Origin: Verrucomicrobiaceae bacterium
Lineage (GTDB): Bacteria; Verrucomicrobiota; Verrucomicrobiia; Verrucomicrobiales; Verrucomicrobiaceae
Assembly (NCBI GenBank): GCA_027489965.1
Contig: JAIXZA010000092.1
Location: 1 to 59,972, forward strand
Direction of reading: 5' to 3'
Length of the DNA stretch: 59,972 nucleotides
Part shown: positions 1-8,412 of the stretch, in pieces
How the letters are laid out: every line of letters starts with the position of its first letter
How positions within the stretch are numbered: position 1 is the first letter of the stretch
Made by a program: the position numbers and the translations under genes
Notes under the pieces: model-generated
Seen by the model: the letters and a program-made list of their open reading frames with translations, nothing else
The model's database searches: none
What the model was told of the DNA's origin: nothing

Positions 1-198
1 CATGGTCTTGAAGTGCAGCGAGGAGGTGTAACTGAAGCTACGATCCGTGCCTGGGCGATCTTCCGTCTGCGCAGGCTTGCCAATGCTGCCGTGGGAGATG
101 TAGTCCAGGGTGAGCAATTCTTTGAGTTCGGATTCAAAGAAGGCCACTTGGTCGGCGGTCATGTTTTTTTTCAGCCAGAAATATACGTTGTGAGTCAT
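1..198 (-). CDS. Dabb-like (stress-responsive A/B barrel) protein, C-terminus cut by window edge
   Basis: Reading the minus strand from the ATG at 198 gives 66 residues that run off the left edge. They begin MTHNVYFWLKK and contain an amphipathic TADQVAFFESELKELLTL helix followed by a TDRSFSYTSSLHF strand. This resembles the Dabb ferredoxin-like barrel family, small dimeric proteins of about 100 residues, so roughly a third is missing. The precise function of most Dabb proteins is unknown. The gene lies 52 bp downstream of the Rrf2 regulator on the same strand and may be cotranscribed with it. No strong Shine-Dalgarno is visible. The family call is from sequence resemblance only. Confidence 0.6.
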   Translation of the reverse strand, partial: MTHNVYFWLKKNMTADQVAFFESELKELLTLDYISHGSIGKPAQTEDRPGTDRSFSYTSSLHFKTM

Positions 199-250
199 GG
201 GTAGCAGGAACGATGTCGTTTTTATGGATTGAGGCAAATTGGAAGTGGGT

Positions 251-691
251 TCAAATCTCAAAACTCACCGTTTCAGTTCTTTCCCTCTCAAGCACATGGG
301 TGAGCGTTGTGGTGTTGAGCCAGGCATTCATTTGCTCTCGTAGGAGCCCGAAAGTCTGACCAAGACCGCAACCGCCAGCGATGCCGCATTCACATGACGT
401 GGTGTCACCGCCGGCGCAGGGAATCGGCATGAAGGGGCCATCTATGAGGGTGATGATCTCACCCAAGGTAACGCGCGCGGCCGATTTGTGAAATTGGTAG
501 CCGCCGCCAACGCCTCGCTTGCTTTTTAGCAGTCCGCCGTTTTTTAAAGTGAGTAGAATCTGCTCTAAAAACTTCAGGGGAATACGCTCGCTTGCTGCGA
601 TGTCTTGGATCGCAAAAGTAGGGATGTCTGGAGATCGTGCCATCGCTAGCAGGGCGCGCATTGCATATTCGGCTTTCTTGGAAAGTTTCAT
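251..691 (-). CDS. Rrf2-family transcriptional regulator with a cysteine cluster
   Basis: A 146-residue protein starting MKLSKKAEYAMRALLAMA, the standard Rrf2 winged-helix N-terminus, so I place the start at the ATG at 691; the frame is open further upstream, to 757. The recognition region is followed by the family's KSKRGVGGGYQF wing (about residues 56-67). Cysteines at 92, 100, 102 and 108 occupy the loop where IscR and NsrR hold an iron-sulphur cluster, although IscR spacing (92, 98, 104) is not reproduced. It is probably a redox, NO or iron-sulphur-responsive repressor acting at nearby promoters, including perhaps its own and the Dabb gene. Cluster binding is inference; membership of Rrf2 is secure. 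Confidence 0.9.
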   Translation of the reverse strand: MKLSKKAEYAMRALLAMARSPDIPTFAIQDIAASERIPLKFLEQILLTLKNGGLLKSKRGVGGGYQFHKSAARVTLGEIITLIDGPFMPIPCAGGDTTSCECGIAGGCGLGQTFGLLREQMNAWLNTTTLTHVLERERTETVSFEI

Positions 692-944
692 GACACCATG
701 CCTTAATCTTTCAGGCGGCGTGATCAAGGGAAGTATTGCGCAGAAGTGATTCTCCATTCAGATCAGGCTAACCTGCATGCCGTTAAGGAAAGTCTCTGTC
801 CCATCCTAACAAAGCAGAGATGCGGCTAATCTGATCGAAAGGTTGCACCTTGGTGCTGACTGCGATGGCGAATGTCGGCTGCATCCGCAGTTAATTGACC
901 CCAAAAATGAAAAATACACTGAATGTAACTTAACGGCATTGGGA

Positions 945-1439
945 TTAAGCTGCCTGTGTTAACGGTTCATTGAGCATGGGTTCTACGCGATCTAGAGGTA
1001 GGACTTCAAAGCCACCGTTGGAGGTCGGTGAAACGATGACCACGCAGACGGTAAGCGGCTGAGTTCCTGATGTCGTTTGTGAAGCCTGGGCATTGGAAAT
1101 GGCTCTGGCAATGCTTTTGGCAAGGTCTCGATTATCCGATAAGGTACATGCTCCCTGACGCTCTCTTTTGCTGAACATTGAAGGAGAATTCACCATGGCC
1201 TTGAGGTCGCTGCGGCGAAAGCGCCACCTGCCGCCGATGCGGATGGCTGGCAGCTTGTTGTTCTTGGTGAGGTAATAAATGGTCGGCAACGGTGCACGCA
1301 GGATTTCTGCGGCTTCTTTAGCACTGCATAGATGATCGGTTGGCTTGCGTTGGCCGCTGATCTGGGGAGCGTGGTCGGTAGGGGCGTCTGGGAGTTTCAT
1401 AGGGGTTTTGATTTGTGCTGCTTTTTTCACTGATGACAT
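945..1439 (-). CDS. Excisionase-type helix-turn-helix DNA-binding protein
   Basis: 164 residues. A single MerR/excisionase-like HTH lies at about 38-83, with the pattern SAKEAAEILRAPLPTIYYL, then KLPAIRIGGRWRFRRSDL, which is typical of HTH_17 domains. The N-terminal 35 residues are basic and look disordered. The C-terminal 80 residues have no recognised domain but contain a hydrophobic TVCVVIVSP strand. It stands alone, with 253 bp upstream of the Rrf2 gene start and 425 bp before the next gene. No phage or integrase genes are nearby, so a role as a general DNA-binding regulator is more likely than excision. Targets are unknown. Confidence 0.75.
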   Translation of the reverse strand: MSSVKKAAQIKTPMKLPDAPTDHAPQISGQRKPTDHLCSAKEAAEILRAPLPTIYYLTKNNKLPAIRIGGRWRFRRSDLKAMVNSPSMFSKRERQGACTLSDNRDLAKSIARAISNAQASQTTSGTQPLTVCVVIVSPTSNGGFEVLPLDRVEPMLNEPLTQAA

Positions 1440-1864
1440 GATTGAGCCGACCCCCCAGAGATTGAAAATCCCCGCGAAGTTCTCGAAAGTCGCATCCTCG
1501 GACTAACCAAAGAGATGGATGCATCTGCACTGCAAATCGCGTTGGTTTGATGACTTGGAATCGACTTTTCATGAATACCATAATTAGGCACCCGATTGAA
1601 TCATTCGGCTATTGGACCATGGTCCTATTCCAGCCCCTTTTTAGCTCGTGCGCGCAAGCTGGCTTGGAGTGGAATACTTTAGTAGCGGTCGATTGTGGAA
1701 GGAAGATTACCTTCAGCAGATGAAGGTGAGAAAATGCGTGGTAGGAAATTTTTCCTTACACGTTCATGGAGCCAGTCAGAATCTCTTCATCCTTTGCTCC
1801 TCTGCAGCCAAGGCTTGCATCACCGTTTTCGATAATGCCAAGCGTGCCTAGCCATCTCTGAAAT
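1440..1864. other. Intergenic region, 425 bp, without a supported gene
   Basis: This lies between the acyl ligase stop and the HTH gene start; both genes are on the minus strand, so it holds the HTH promoter. A GTG-started 67-codon frame on the plus strand (1648-1851) has no recognisable protein character and was not accepted. A near-perfect palindrome is present at 1611-1628. I see nothing else. Confidence 0.5.
1611..1628. repeat. 18-bp near-perfect palindrome
   Basis: The core GGACCATGGTCC (1614-1625) is a perfect 12-bp palindrome, and two further flanking base pairs match after one mismatch. It sits about 170 bp upstream of the HTH gene start and could be an operator for that or another dimeric regulator. 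No second copy was noticed in the window. Confidence 0.35.
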
Positions 1865-3328
1865 TCACAAGCGCTTTAATTTGCCACTGGCAGTGAGGGG
1901 AAGCTCGGTGACGACACTGAAAATGAGAGGGATCTTGTAGCCGGCGAGTCGGGTTCGGCAGTGATTGCGAATCTCCATGGTGGTCGGGGCACCTTCGGCG
2001 CTAGGAATGTAGCGTGCGACGGGAACCTCACCGTAAAGCGGATGAAGTCGGGCTTCGACGATGGCGCGCTGAATTTTCGGATGGGAATCGAGCACGGCTT
2101 CGACCTCCTCTGGGAAGACTTTCATGCCGCCGACATTGATCAGGGTTTTCTTCCGTCCACAGATGAAGATTCGACCTGCACTGTCGCGTTTGCCGAGGTC
2201 TCCCGTGGCAAACCAGCCTTCGCTATCGACAATGGCGTTGCGTGGCAACCAGGGATCAAGGTAGGCATCACACATGCCGGGGCCTTTGAGGCAGATCTCG
2301 CCGGGCTCGCCAGTGGCGGGCTCATGACCGCTTTCATCTTTCAAAAGGGATTGGTAAGCGGGAAGGGGGAGACCCAGAGCTTCGGGAGCTTCCTGCGCAC
2401 CTGCAAGATTCATGATGGGCAGGCCGAGCTCGATGATGCCCAGTCCCTGAACAAGATCACGGCCAAAGCGGGCTTGAAATTTCTGTGCCGTGGCTGCATC
2501 CAGCGCTGCGGCGGTGGCGACGGCTAGGCGAAGTGTCGTCCATTGCGCGACATCGGGCGCCTCCACGAGCTGGCGGTAATGCACAGGGCTGCCATACATG
2601 ACGGTGGCCTTTTGCTCCGATCCTGCACGCAGCAGATCTTCGCCGAGGTGGGTTTCCTCGATGATCGTGGTGGCTCCGTGATAAAGGTAGAGCACGATGG
2701 AAACGGCAAAGTGATGGGCCATGGGCAGCACCCAGAGGACGCGGTCGCCAGGTCCGATTTGCAGTCCAGCATTAGCGGCGGTGATGCGCTCTAGCAGGGA
2801 GGAATGCGAAAGAAGCACACCTTTGGATTTACCCGTAGTGCCCGAGCTGAAGCGGATGAAGGCGGGGTTCAACGCTTCAAATTCGCCGCGCGGAAAGGCG
2901 GTCTCGGATTCAGGCAGTCGAAAGATGAAAACATTCTGGCCATTGAGCTCGAAGCTGCCCACTTTCAGCGCTTCGGCTGGAACCCAGGCTGCGGCGGATT
3001 CGATCACGAGAATGGCATCTAGTGAGGTGCGCTTGAGCAGCTCGTGACGCTCTTCATCGGCGAGTTCATCTGGGATCGGTACGAAGCAGCCACCTGCGGA
3101 AAGGGTGGCCAGCGCGAGTGGCACGTAGTCGAGGCAACTCGGGAAATGCACGCCGATGCGGAGTCGATCCGTCCGGCCTTGGCCAAGGTGAAGGACCGAT
3201 TTCAGCGTTCCAGCAATCGCGTCACTGCGCAGAAATAGTTCCTGATAGCTAAGGCTGCGTTCTTTTTGTACCAGAGCGATGGCTTCTGGCTTGGCGCGCT
3301 CACGGATGGCTTCGACAATGCTAAACAT
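1865..3328 (-). CDS. Adenylate-forming acyl-CoA synthetase / acyl-AMP ligase
   Basis: 487 residues of the ANL superfamily, which activates a carboxylate with ATP to an acyl-AMP and then transfers it to CoA or a carrier protein. The P-loop SSGTTGKSKG is at 161-170, the hinge region reads WFATGDLGKRDSAGRIFICGRKK, and the GGMKVFPEEVEAVL segment is present. The catalytic lysine of the C-terminal lid is K483 in TASGKLKRL, four residues from the end. The ORF ends immediately after that lysine, so the lid is complete but without a tail. The substrate is not evident. It begins 9 bp downstream of the PagL-like gene in a run with parE, which suggests cotranscription and perhaps a link to fatty acids released at the outer membrane. 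Confidence 0.85.
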   Translation of the reverse strand: MFSIVEAIRERAKPEAIALVQKERSLSYQELFLRSDAIAGTLKSVLHLGQGRTDRLRIGVHFPSCLDYVPLALATLSAGGCFVPIPDELADEERHELLKRTSLDAILVIESAAAWVPAEALKVGSFELNGQNVFIFRLPESETAFPRGEFEALNPAFIRFSSGTTGKSKGVLLSHSSLLERITAANAGLQIGPGDRVLWVLPMAHHFAVSIVLYLYHGATTIIEETHLGEDLLRAGSEQKATVMYGSPVHYRQLVEAPDVAQWTTLRLAVATAAALDAATAQKFQARFGRDLVQGLGIIELGLPIMNLAGAQEAPEALGLPLPAYQSLLKDESGHEPATGEPGEICLKGPGMCDAYLDPWLPRNAIVDSEGWFATGDLGKRDSAGRIFICGRKKTLINVGGMKVFPEEVEAVLDSHPKIQRAIVEARLHPLYGEVPVARYIPSAEGAPTTMEIRNHCRTRLAGYKIPLIFSVVTELPLTASGKLKRL

Positions 3329-3337
3329 AGAAAGGAG

Positions 3338-3955
3338 TTAGAATGCCCAGGACATGCCAGTCGTGAACCCGAGTGAATTGACGCCAGGGTTTGGATCCGT
3401 GGCGCCGCCATTGGAAAGATGCTGGAACATGGCACCGACACGGATTTGAAGATGGTCATTGATGGCATGGGCCACGCCGAGGGTGCCGAACCAATTGAGA
3501 GTCAGGTCCCGCCCCTGACCACCGGTCACGCCTTGGGAGTCAATCAGGCCAATGCCGCCGCCAATGCCGCCAAAGAGGGACCAAGTGCCTGCGGCATTCC
3601 ACCACTCGATGCTCGGTGCGCCCATGAGTCCGAAGTAATGATTCTCAGGACCCGTTTCCACCCATTGAGCCAGGAGGGAAAGTCGATTGCGCACGATCAG
3701 CTTGGAGCCGCCAGCAAAGTCGTAACCGATGACGCGTGGGCCGCGGTAGGTGAGCATCACGGGAAGCATGCCGTAATCCTGAGTGGTGCTGCCGCCGACC
3801 TTCCAGAGATAGCCTGCCTCCAGATCCACGTAGCGCTGATCCCAAGGCTTCACGGTGGGGGACAGAACAGTCGAGGTGACGGCTTTGCTGTTGTCTTGCG
3901 CACTCACTGAAGAGACCGCTAGGAGGGTGATGAGGACTGTGAGTGAGCGGATCAT
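3338..3955 (-). CDS. PagL-like acyloxyacyl hydrolase (outer-membrane beta-barrel)
   Basis: 205 residues with a signal peptide (about 1-19, cleaved after VSAQ) and alternating aromatic beta-strands ending in MSWAF, as in outer-membrane barrels. The PagL/acyloxyacyl hydrolase signature is visible near the C-terminus: H179-x-S181-N182 followed by PNPGVN. PagL removes a 3-hydroxyacyl chain from lipid A with a His/Ser/Glu triad. Here the residue at the spacing of the PagL glutamate (His + 14) is N193, so the triad may be incomplete or use another acid. It lies between parE (28 bp upstream) and the acyl ligase (9 bp downstream). The fold call is good; catalytic activity is uncertain. Confidence 0.7.
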   Translation of the reverse strand: MIRSLTVLITLLAVSSVSAQDNSKAVTSTVLSPTVKPWDQRYVDLEAGYLWKVGGSTTQDYGMLPVMLTYRGPRVIGYDFAGGSKLIVRNRLSLLAQWVETGPENHYFGLMGAPSIEWWNAAGTWSLFGGIGGGIGLIDSQGVTGGQGRDLTLNWFGTLGVAHAINDHLQIRVGAMFQHLSNGGATDPNPGVNSLGFTTGMSWAF

Positions 3956-3983
3956 GATTTCGGGGCGTGAAGGTTGAGTTAAA

Positions 3984-5903
3984 TTAAGCGGCTGCGGCTA
4001 AGGCTTTGTCTTCTTCGGTGAAGTCGAGTTCTTTTTCGATGCGCAGATTGTCCACGATGAACATTTGGCGATCAGGGGTGTTTTTGCCCATGTAACGAGT
4101 CAAAATTTCCTTGATGCTGCTGTGATGCTTGTTGTGTTCTTCATCGCTGCTGTGCTGAAGGGGCATCTCGATGCGGATCAGGCGCATTTTGGGTCCGATG
4201 AAGTGCTTAAACTCATCCGGTGAGATTTCACCCAGACCTTTAAAGCGGGTGATCTCGGCGTTCTTGCCACACTTGTGCATGGCGCGCTGACGGTCTTCGT
4301 CGCTGTAGCAGTAGAAGGTTTCTTTCTTATTGCGCACTCGGAAGAGTGGCGTCTGGAGAATGTAGAGGTGGCCTGCGCGAACGATCTCCGGAAAGAACTG
4401 CAGGAAATAGGTCATGATCAGGAGACGGATGTGCATGCCGTCCACATCGGCATCAGTCGCTAGGACGATTTTGTTGTAGCGCAGTTCCTCGATATTTTCA
4501 TCAATCTGAAGCGCGTTGGCCAGGAGGTAAAACTCCTCGTTTTCATAAACGATCTTCCGGCTGAGACCAAAGCAGTTGAGAGGTTTTCCACGCAGGGAAA
4601 AGACACCTTGAGTATTCACGTCTCGGCTCTTCGTGATGCTGCCAGAGGCGCTGTCACCTTCGGTGATGAACAGGGTGCTTTCTTCACGTTGCTTATCTTT
4701 GGAATCAAAGTGGATGCGGCAGTCACGCAGCTTTTTGTTATGAACCTTGGCTTTGCGGGCGGATTCACGGGCTGCTTTCTGGATGCCACTGATCTCTTTA
4801 CGCTCTTTTTCGTTGGAGAGGATTTTCTCCTGGAGCGATTTAGCGATCTCAGCGTTCTTATGCAGGTAGTTGTCCAGTTCCTTCACCACCGTGTTGATGA
4901 TGTGGGAGCGCAGGTTTCGCCCTTTGGGCTCCATTTGTGTAGAGCCTAGCTTGGTCTTCGTTTGGCTCTCGAAGATGGGCTCTTGGACCTTGACGGAAAC
5001 GGCGGCGATGATGCCGGTGCGGACGTCGCTTGGCTCGAACTGTTTTTTAAAGAAATCGCGGCACTCCTGGACGATGGCCTCGCGGAAAGCAGCCATGTGC
5101 GTGCCACCCTGAGTGGTGTGCTGGCCATTGACGAAGGTGTAGAATTCTTCGCCATAACCCGTGCCGTGGGTGAAGGCCACCTCGACGTCGGTGCCGTCGA
5201 TGTGAATGACGGGATACAGTGGCTGCTCCGCAATCTTTGCGGCGATCAGGTCGCGCAGGCCATCTTTGGACTTAAAGGTCTCGCCATTGAGTTTGAGGAC
5301 CAGTCCTGGATTGAGCCAGGCGTAAAAACGCAGCATTTCACGCACGTAATCTAACTTGTAATGCAGGTCGGCACTGAAGCTTTCTGGGTCTGGCCTGAAG
5401 CAAATGCGTGTGCCGTCAGCCTCCTCGCAGGGCTTGGGTTTACCCATGTCGTATGTCACCAAACCTTGGCTGAACTCGATGGAGCGCGTCTGTTTCTCAC
5501 GGTAGGCCTGAATTTCAAAAAAGGTGCTGAGCGCATTCACGGCCTTGATGCCGACGCCGTTCAAACCAACGGAACGCTTGAAGACTTCGCTATCGTACTT
5601 GGCCCCGGTATTGATCTGAGCGGAGCATTCGAGCAGCTTCCCGAGCGGAACGCCACGTCCATAATCGCGGACGGTGACTTGTTGAGCTTCGGTGATTTCG
5701 ACCTCGATCAGCTTGCCGAAACCCATGACGTGCTCGTCGATGCAGTTGTCGATGACTTCCTTCAGCAAGACGTAAATGCCGTCCTCAGGTTGTGCGCCGT
5801 CTCCGAGTTTACCGATGTACATTCCGGGGCGGAGCCGGATGTGCTCGCGCCAGTCGAGGGACTTGATGCTGTCTTCGGTGTAATTGTGGGCAGGAGTGGA
5901 CAT
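3984..5903 (-). CDS. parE: DNA topoisomerase IV subunit B (type IIA topoisomerase ATPase subunit)
   Basis: 639 residues, the usual ParE length and shorter than many GyrB proteins. It provides the ATP-driven gate for decatenation and supercoil relaxation with ParC. The GHKL ATPase has N53 in [13 protein letters not shown] at 80-84 and GLNGVG at 112-117. The transducer carries the QTKTKLG loop (314-320). The TOPRIM domain shows EGDSASG (415-421) and DADVDG (484-489), the Mg-binding acidic residues. [14 protein letters not shown], rather than the GyrB-type EGDSAGG, favours ParE. No parC gene lies in this window. It is first of a three-gene minus-strand run. A GyrB paralogue assignment cannot be excluded without comparison. 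Confidence 0.88.
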   Translation of the reverse strand: MSTPAHNYTEDSIKSLDWREHIRLRPGMYIGKLGDGAQPEDGIYVLLKEVIDNCIDEHVMGFGKLIEVEITEAQQVTVRDYGRGVPLGKLLECSAQINTGAKYDSEVFKRSVGLNGVGIKAVNALSTFFEIQAYREKQTRSIEFSQGLVTYDMGKPKPCEEADGTRICFRPDPESFSADLHYKLDYVREMLRFYAWLNPGLVLKLNGETFKSKDGLRDLIAAKIAEQPLYPVIHIDGTDVEVAFTHGTGYGEEFYTFVNGQHTTQGGTHMAAFREAIVQECRDFFKKQFEPSDVRTGIIAAVSVKVQEPIFESQTKTKLGSTQMEPKGRNLRSHIINTVVKELDNYLHKNAEIAKSLQEKILSNEKERKEISGIQKAARESARKAKVHNKKLRDCRIHFDSKDKQREESTLFITEGDSASGSITKSRDVNTQGVFSLRGKPLNCFGLSRKIVYENEEFYLLANALQIDENIEELRYNKIVLATDADVDGMHIRLLIMTYFLQFFPEIVRAGHLYILQTPLFRVRNKKETFYCYSDEDRQRAMHKCGKNAEITRFKGLGEISPDEFKHFIGPKMRLIRIEMPLQHSSDEEHNKHHSSIKEILTRYMGKNTPDRQMFIVDNLRIEKELDFTEEDKALAAAA

Positions 5904-5992
5904 AAGACGTGGGCGTGTGAAGAAACGTTACTTGAACCTTCGGATAGGAGGGAATCGCCTGTGAGTCAAATTCGCGGTTAGTGTTCACCTGC

Positions 5993-6037
5993 GAAAAGAA
6001 ACACCCCCTCCGCAGCCCGGATGGGGTGGAGAGGGGG
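5993..6037 (-). terminator. Probable rho-independent terminator of the DUF5362-like gene
   Basis: Read on the minus strand, CACCCC (6028-6023) pairs with GGGGTG (6007-6002) and is followed directly by TTTCTTTT. A longer alternative stem uses 6031-6037 with 6004-6010. It lies just past the stop at 6058. Confidence 0.5.
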
Positions 6038-6057
6038 AGATGGAGCGATGGCTCAGG

Positions 6058-6573
6058 CTATTTCGGAAATCCGCCTGCAGCTGCGGCCGTCACGGCGACT
6101 CCGACCATGACGACGATGGCGACGATGTACACAACGATGACCACAATCATCGTAATGCCGACAAACTTCCAAAAGCCGCGTTGTTGGTTTAAGGCTTCCT
6201 CGAGGTCACTATTGCTGCCAGATTGGACGAGTTTGCCGATGGAGGTGCCGTATTTCCAAATCTTGATGGCTGGATAGATGTAGAGGACAGAAATTAAAAT
6301 ATAAAGAGCGCCCATGCCGGCCATGAATCCGGCAGGCATTCCAGGATTGGTTTTTTGCATTGCCGTGCCCATCGCTGCGCCTCCAAGGATCATGGCAACC
6401 GCAGCAAGCAACATGAAGGCAACGCCAATCCACATCATGACTCCAAAGAACCTTACCCAGGGTTTGGTGCGTTTGAGTTGATTGATGACGCCCGCGGAGA
6501 CGGACTCCACGGAGGTGCCACTGGTGCTGCCAAAAAGATTGGCGGCGGGAGATGAGTAGGGATTGCTTTCCAT
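6058..6573 (-). CDS. DUF5362-like small membrane protein
   Basis: 171 residues. After a polar N-terminus (1-35) come hydrophobic segments at roughly 42-68, 83-104 and 135-165, with a conserved-looking RTKPWVRFFGV start and a KLVQSGSNSDLEEALNQQRGFWKFVGI stretch between helices. The arrangement of an even set of membrane segments around a short EEAL...FWKF cytoplasmic loop resembles DUF5362, whose function is unknown. It is transcribed divergently from the RDD operon with 122 bp between, so the two share a promoter region. It is followed by a likely terminator. Confidence 0.6.
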   Translation of the reverse strand: MESNPYSSPAANLFGSTSGTSVESVSAGVINQLKRTKPWVRFFGVMMWIGVAFMLLAAVAMILGGAAMGTAMQKTNPGMPAGFMAGMGALYILISVLYIYPAIKIWKYGTSIGKLVQSGSNSDLEEALNQQRGFWKFVGITMIVVIVVYIVAIVVMVGVAVTAAAAGGFPK

Positions 6574-6695
6574 GGAGTGGATTTTTTTAGGTTTGATTCA
6601 GCGTTGGGTCAGAAAAACAATCGTAACCGATGCAGTTGTCGATTGTCAAAATGAATCGCGGGCGCTTCATTTCCTGATCTGATTGCCTTCTTTTC

Positions 6696-7427
6696 ATGCC
6701 TACTGCGCTTGCCGACACTTTAGAATCTGTAGAACTCGCTGATGGGGTGCAGATTCATCTGCGCGTCGCGGGGCCTGCTGCACGTAGTGTGGCTTGGCTG
6801 ATTGATGTGCTGATTTTTGTGGCGGTCATTTTCATCGTGAGCTTGGCGATCAATCTTCTCAGTGACTTGCTGATTGGCGAGCAGGTGGGGCAGGGACTGC
6901 TCTTGCTGGCCATGTTTCTATTAAACTGGTTTTATAACGTGTTCTTCGAAATGTCCGGGAAGGCCGCGACTCCAGGCCAGCGGCACATGGGGCTGAAGGT
7001 GGTGAGTGTCAGTGGTGGGCCCGTGCGGTTGCCGCAGTCGATGATTCGCAACATTCTGCGTGTGGTCGATTTCATGCCTGGGGCCTATCTTTTTGGCCTG
7101 ACCTGCTGCCTGTGCACGAGTCGTTTTCAAAGGCTGGGTGATCTGGTGGCTGATACGGTGGTGGTCTATGTGGATAAACCCCAGCACGAGAAGGCGGCGA
7201 TGAAGGTCAATGCGGATCCCCTGCCGCCGCCCTTGCCGCTCAACCGTGAAGAGCAGGCGGCGATGCTGCAGTTTTTAGAGCGTTCACCCCGCTGGTCGGA
7301 TGCTCGCAAAATGGAGCTGAGTGATGTTTTAGAACCCCTGACGAAGCGTCGTGGCATGGGCGGTTTATTGGACACGGTGCGCATGGCGCTCTGGTTGCAA
7401 GCCGGGGGAGGCGGTCGGGGGCGGTAG
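6696..7427 (+). CDS. RDD-family membrane protein
   Basis: 243 residues. The RDD domain covers about 20-165: the AGPAARSVAWLIDVLIF helix has the conserved Arg/Asp pattern, a second membrane span follows, then the GKAATPGQRHMGLKVV motif and a third membrane region ending FQRLGDLVADTVVVY. RDD proteins are membrane proteins, a few of them Na+/H+ antiporters, but most have no known role. The C-terminal 70 residues are cytoplasmic with proline runs. It is the first gene of a five-gene operon (RDD, SpoIIM-like, DUF4129/DUF4350, MoxR, DUF58) with a 16-bp gap to the next gene; this arrangement recurs in many phyla and points to membrane complex assembly. Confidence 0.9.
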   Translation: MPTALADTLESVELADGVQIHLRVAGPAARSVAWLIDVLIFVAVIFIVSLAINLLSDLLIGEQVGQGLLLLAMFLLNWFYNVFFEMSGKAATPGQRHMGLKVVSVSGGPVRLPQSMIRNILRVVDFMPGAYLFGLTCCLCTSRFQRLGDLVADTVVVYVDKPQHEKAAMKVNADPLPPPLPLNREEQAAMLQFLERSPRWSDARKMELSDVLEPLTKRRGMGGLLDTVRMALWLQAGGGGRGR

Positions 7428-7443
7428 CGCTTGATTCCTGAGC

Positions 7444-8412
7444 ATGACTCCGAAGCAATTTGAGAACGATCACAGCCCCACCTGGCAGCGCCTGGAGGGC
7501 ATGATCGAGCAGGTGGAGAAGGGGAAGCCCGTGCCCAATGTCGATGAACTGCCCACACTTTTTCGGCAGATCTGTCATGATCTGAGTCTGGCGCAGCACC
7601 GCATGTTTGGCCGTGTCTTGGTCGAGCGCTTGAATGCGCTGGCCATTTCTGGTTTCCGAGTATTGGAGCGCCGATCCTCTGGTGGCTGGGAGCGGCTGTG
7701 GCAGATGATGATGCAGGATTTTCCTCGTGCAGTGCGGGCAGAGTCACGTCTGTTTTGGTTTTGCAGTGTGGTCTTTTGGTTGCCGTTTTTGGCCTTTGTC
7801 ATCATCACACCGTTTGATCCACAGTGGACCATGAGCATGCTCGGCACTGAGGGCATGATGAGCATGGAAGGCATGTATGGAGAGGGCACCAATCCACGGG
7901 AGTTCATGCGTGAGGAGTATGGTTCAGACTTCGGCATGTTTGCCTTCTACATTTGGAACAATGTCAGCATCAATCTGCGCACTTTTGCCGGTGGTTTGCT
8001 GGGCGGGGTCGGCAGTCTGGTGATCCTGCTTTTTAATGGGGCACACATTGGCGCAGCCACGGCTTATGTGAATCACGCCTGCAATCCCCAGACGTTTTAT
8101 TGCTTTGTCGTGGGTCATGGAGCGCCTGAATTGCTGGGCATTGTCATCAGTGGCACTGCGGGCATGCGTTTGGGATTGAGCCTGGTCAAACCGGGGTCTT
8201 ATGATCGGAAGACCGCTCTGGTTCTTGGCGGTAGAAAAGCCATGACCCTCATCACCGGCGCGGCTTTGATGACTGCTTTTGCCGCGATTCTCGAGGGCTT
8301 CTGGTCTGCCACGCCGATGGAACCCTGGATCAAATATACCTTTGGTGCCTGCATGTGGGCTGCGACGATTTGTTACCTAGTTTTCTGCGGAAGGGAGCGT
8401 CATGAAGCTTGA
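7444..8412 (+). CDS. Stage II sporulation protein M-like integral membrane protein
   Basis: 322 residues. The N-terminal ~95 residues are soluble and helical, then several membrane spans follow. The SpoIIM signature is the segment around VVGHGAPELLGIVISGTAG, with His-Gly-x-x-Glu-Leu, after GGLLGGVGSLVILLFNG. In sporulating Firmicutes SpoIIM belongs to an engulfment peptidoglycan machine, but homologues are common in non-sporulating bacteria beside RDD, MoxR and DUF58 genes. A methionine-rich loop (MSMLGTEGMMSMEGMYGEG) after the first membrane span is unusual. The gene overlaps the next by 11 bp, indicating translational coupling. Confidence 0.85.
   Translation: MTPKQFENDHSPTWQRLEGMIEQVEKGKPVPNVDELPTLFRQICHDLSLAQHRMFGRVLVERLNALAISGFRVLERRSSGGWERLWQMMMQDFPRAVRAESRLFWFCSVVFWLPFLAFVIITPFDPQWTMSMLGTEGMMSMEGMYGEGTNPREFMREEYGSDFGMFAFYIWNNVSINLRTFAGGLLGGVGSLVILLFNGAHIGAATAYVNHACNPQTFYCFVVGHGAPELLGIVISGTAGMRLGLSLVKPGSYDRKTALVLGGRKAMTLITGAALMTAFAAILEGFWSATPMEPWIKYTFGACMWAATICYLVFCGRERHEA

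Noticed and set aside
1648..1851. 67-codon plus-strand frame between the ligase and HTH genes
   Set aside because: GTG start, no Shine-Dalgarno and no recognisable protein character.
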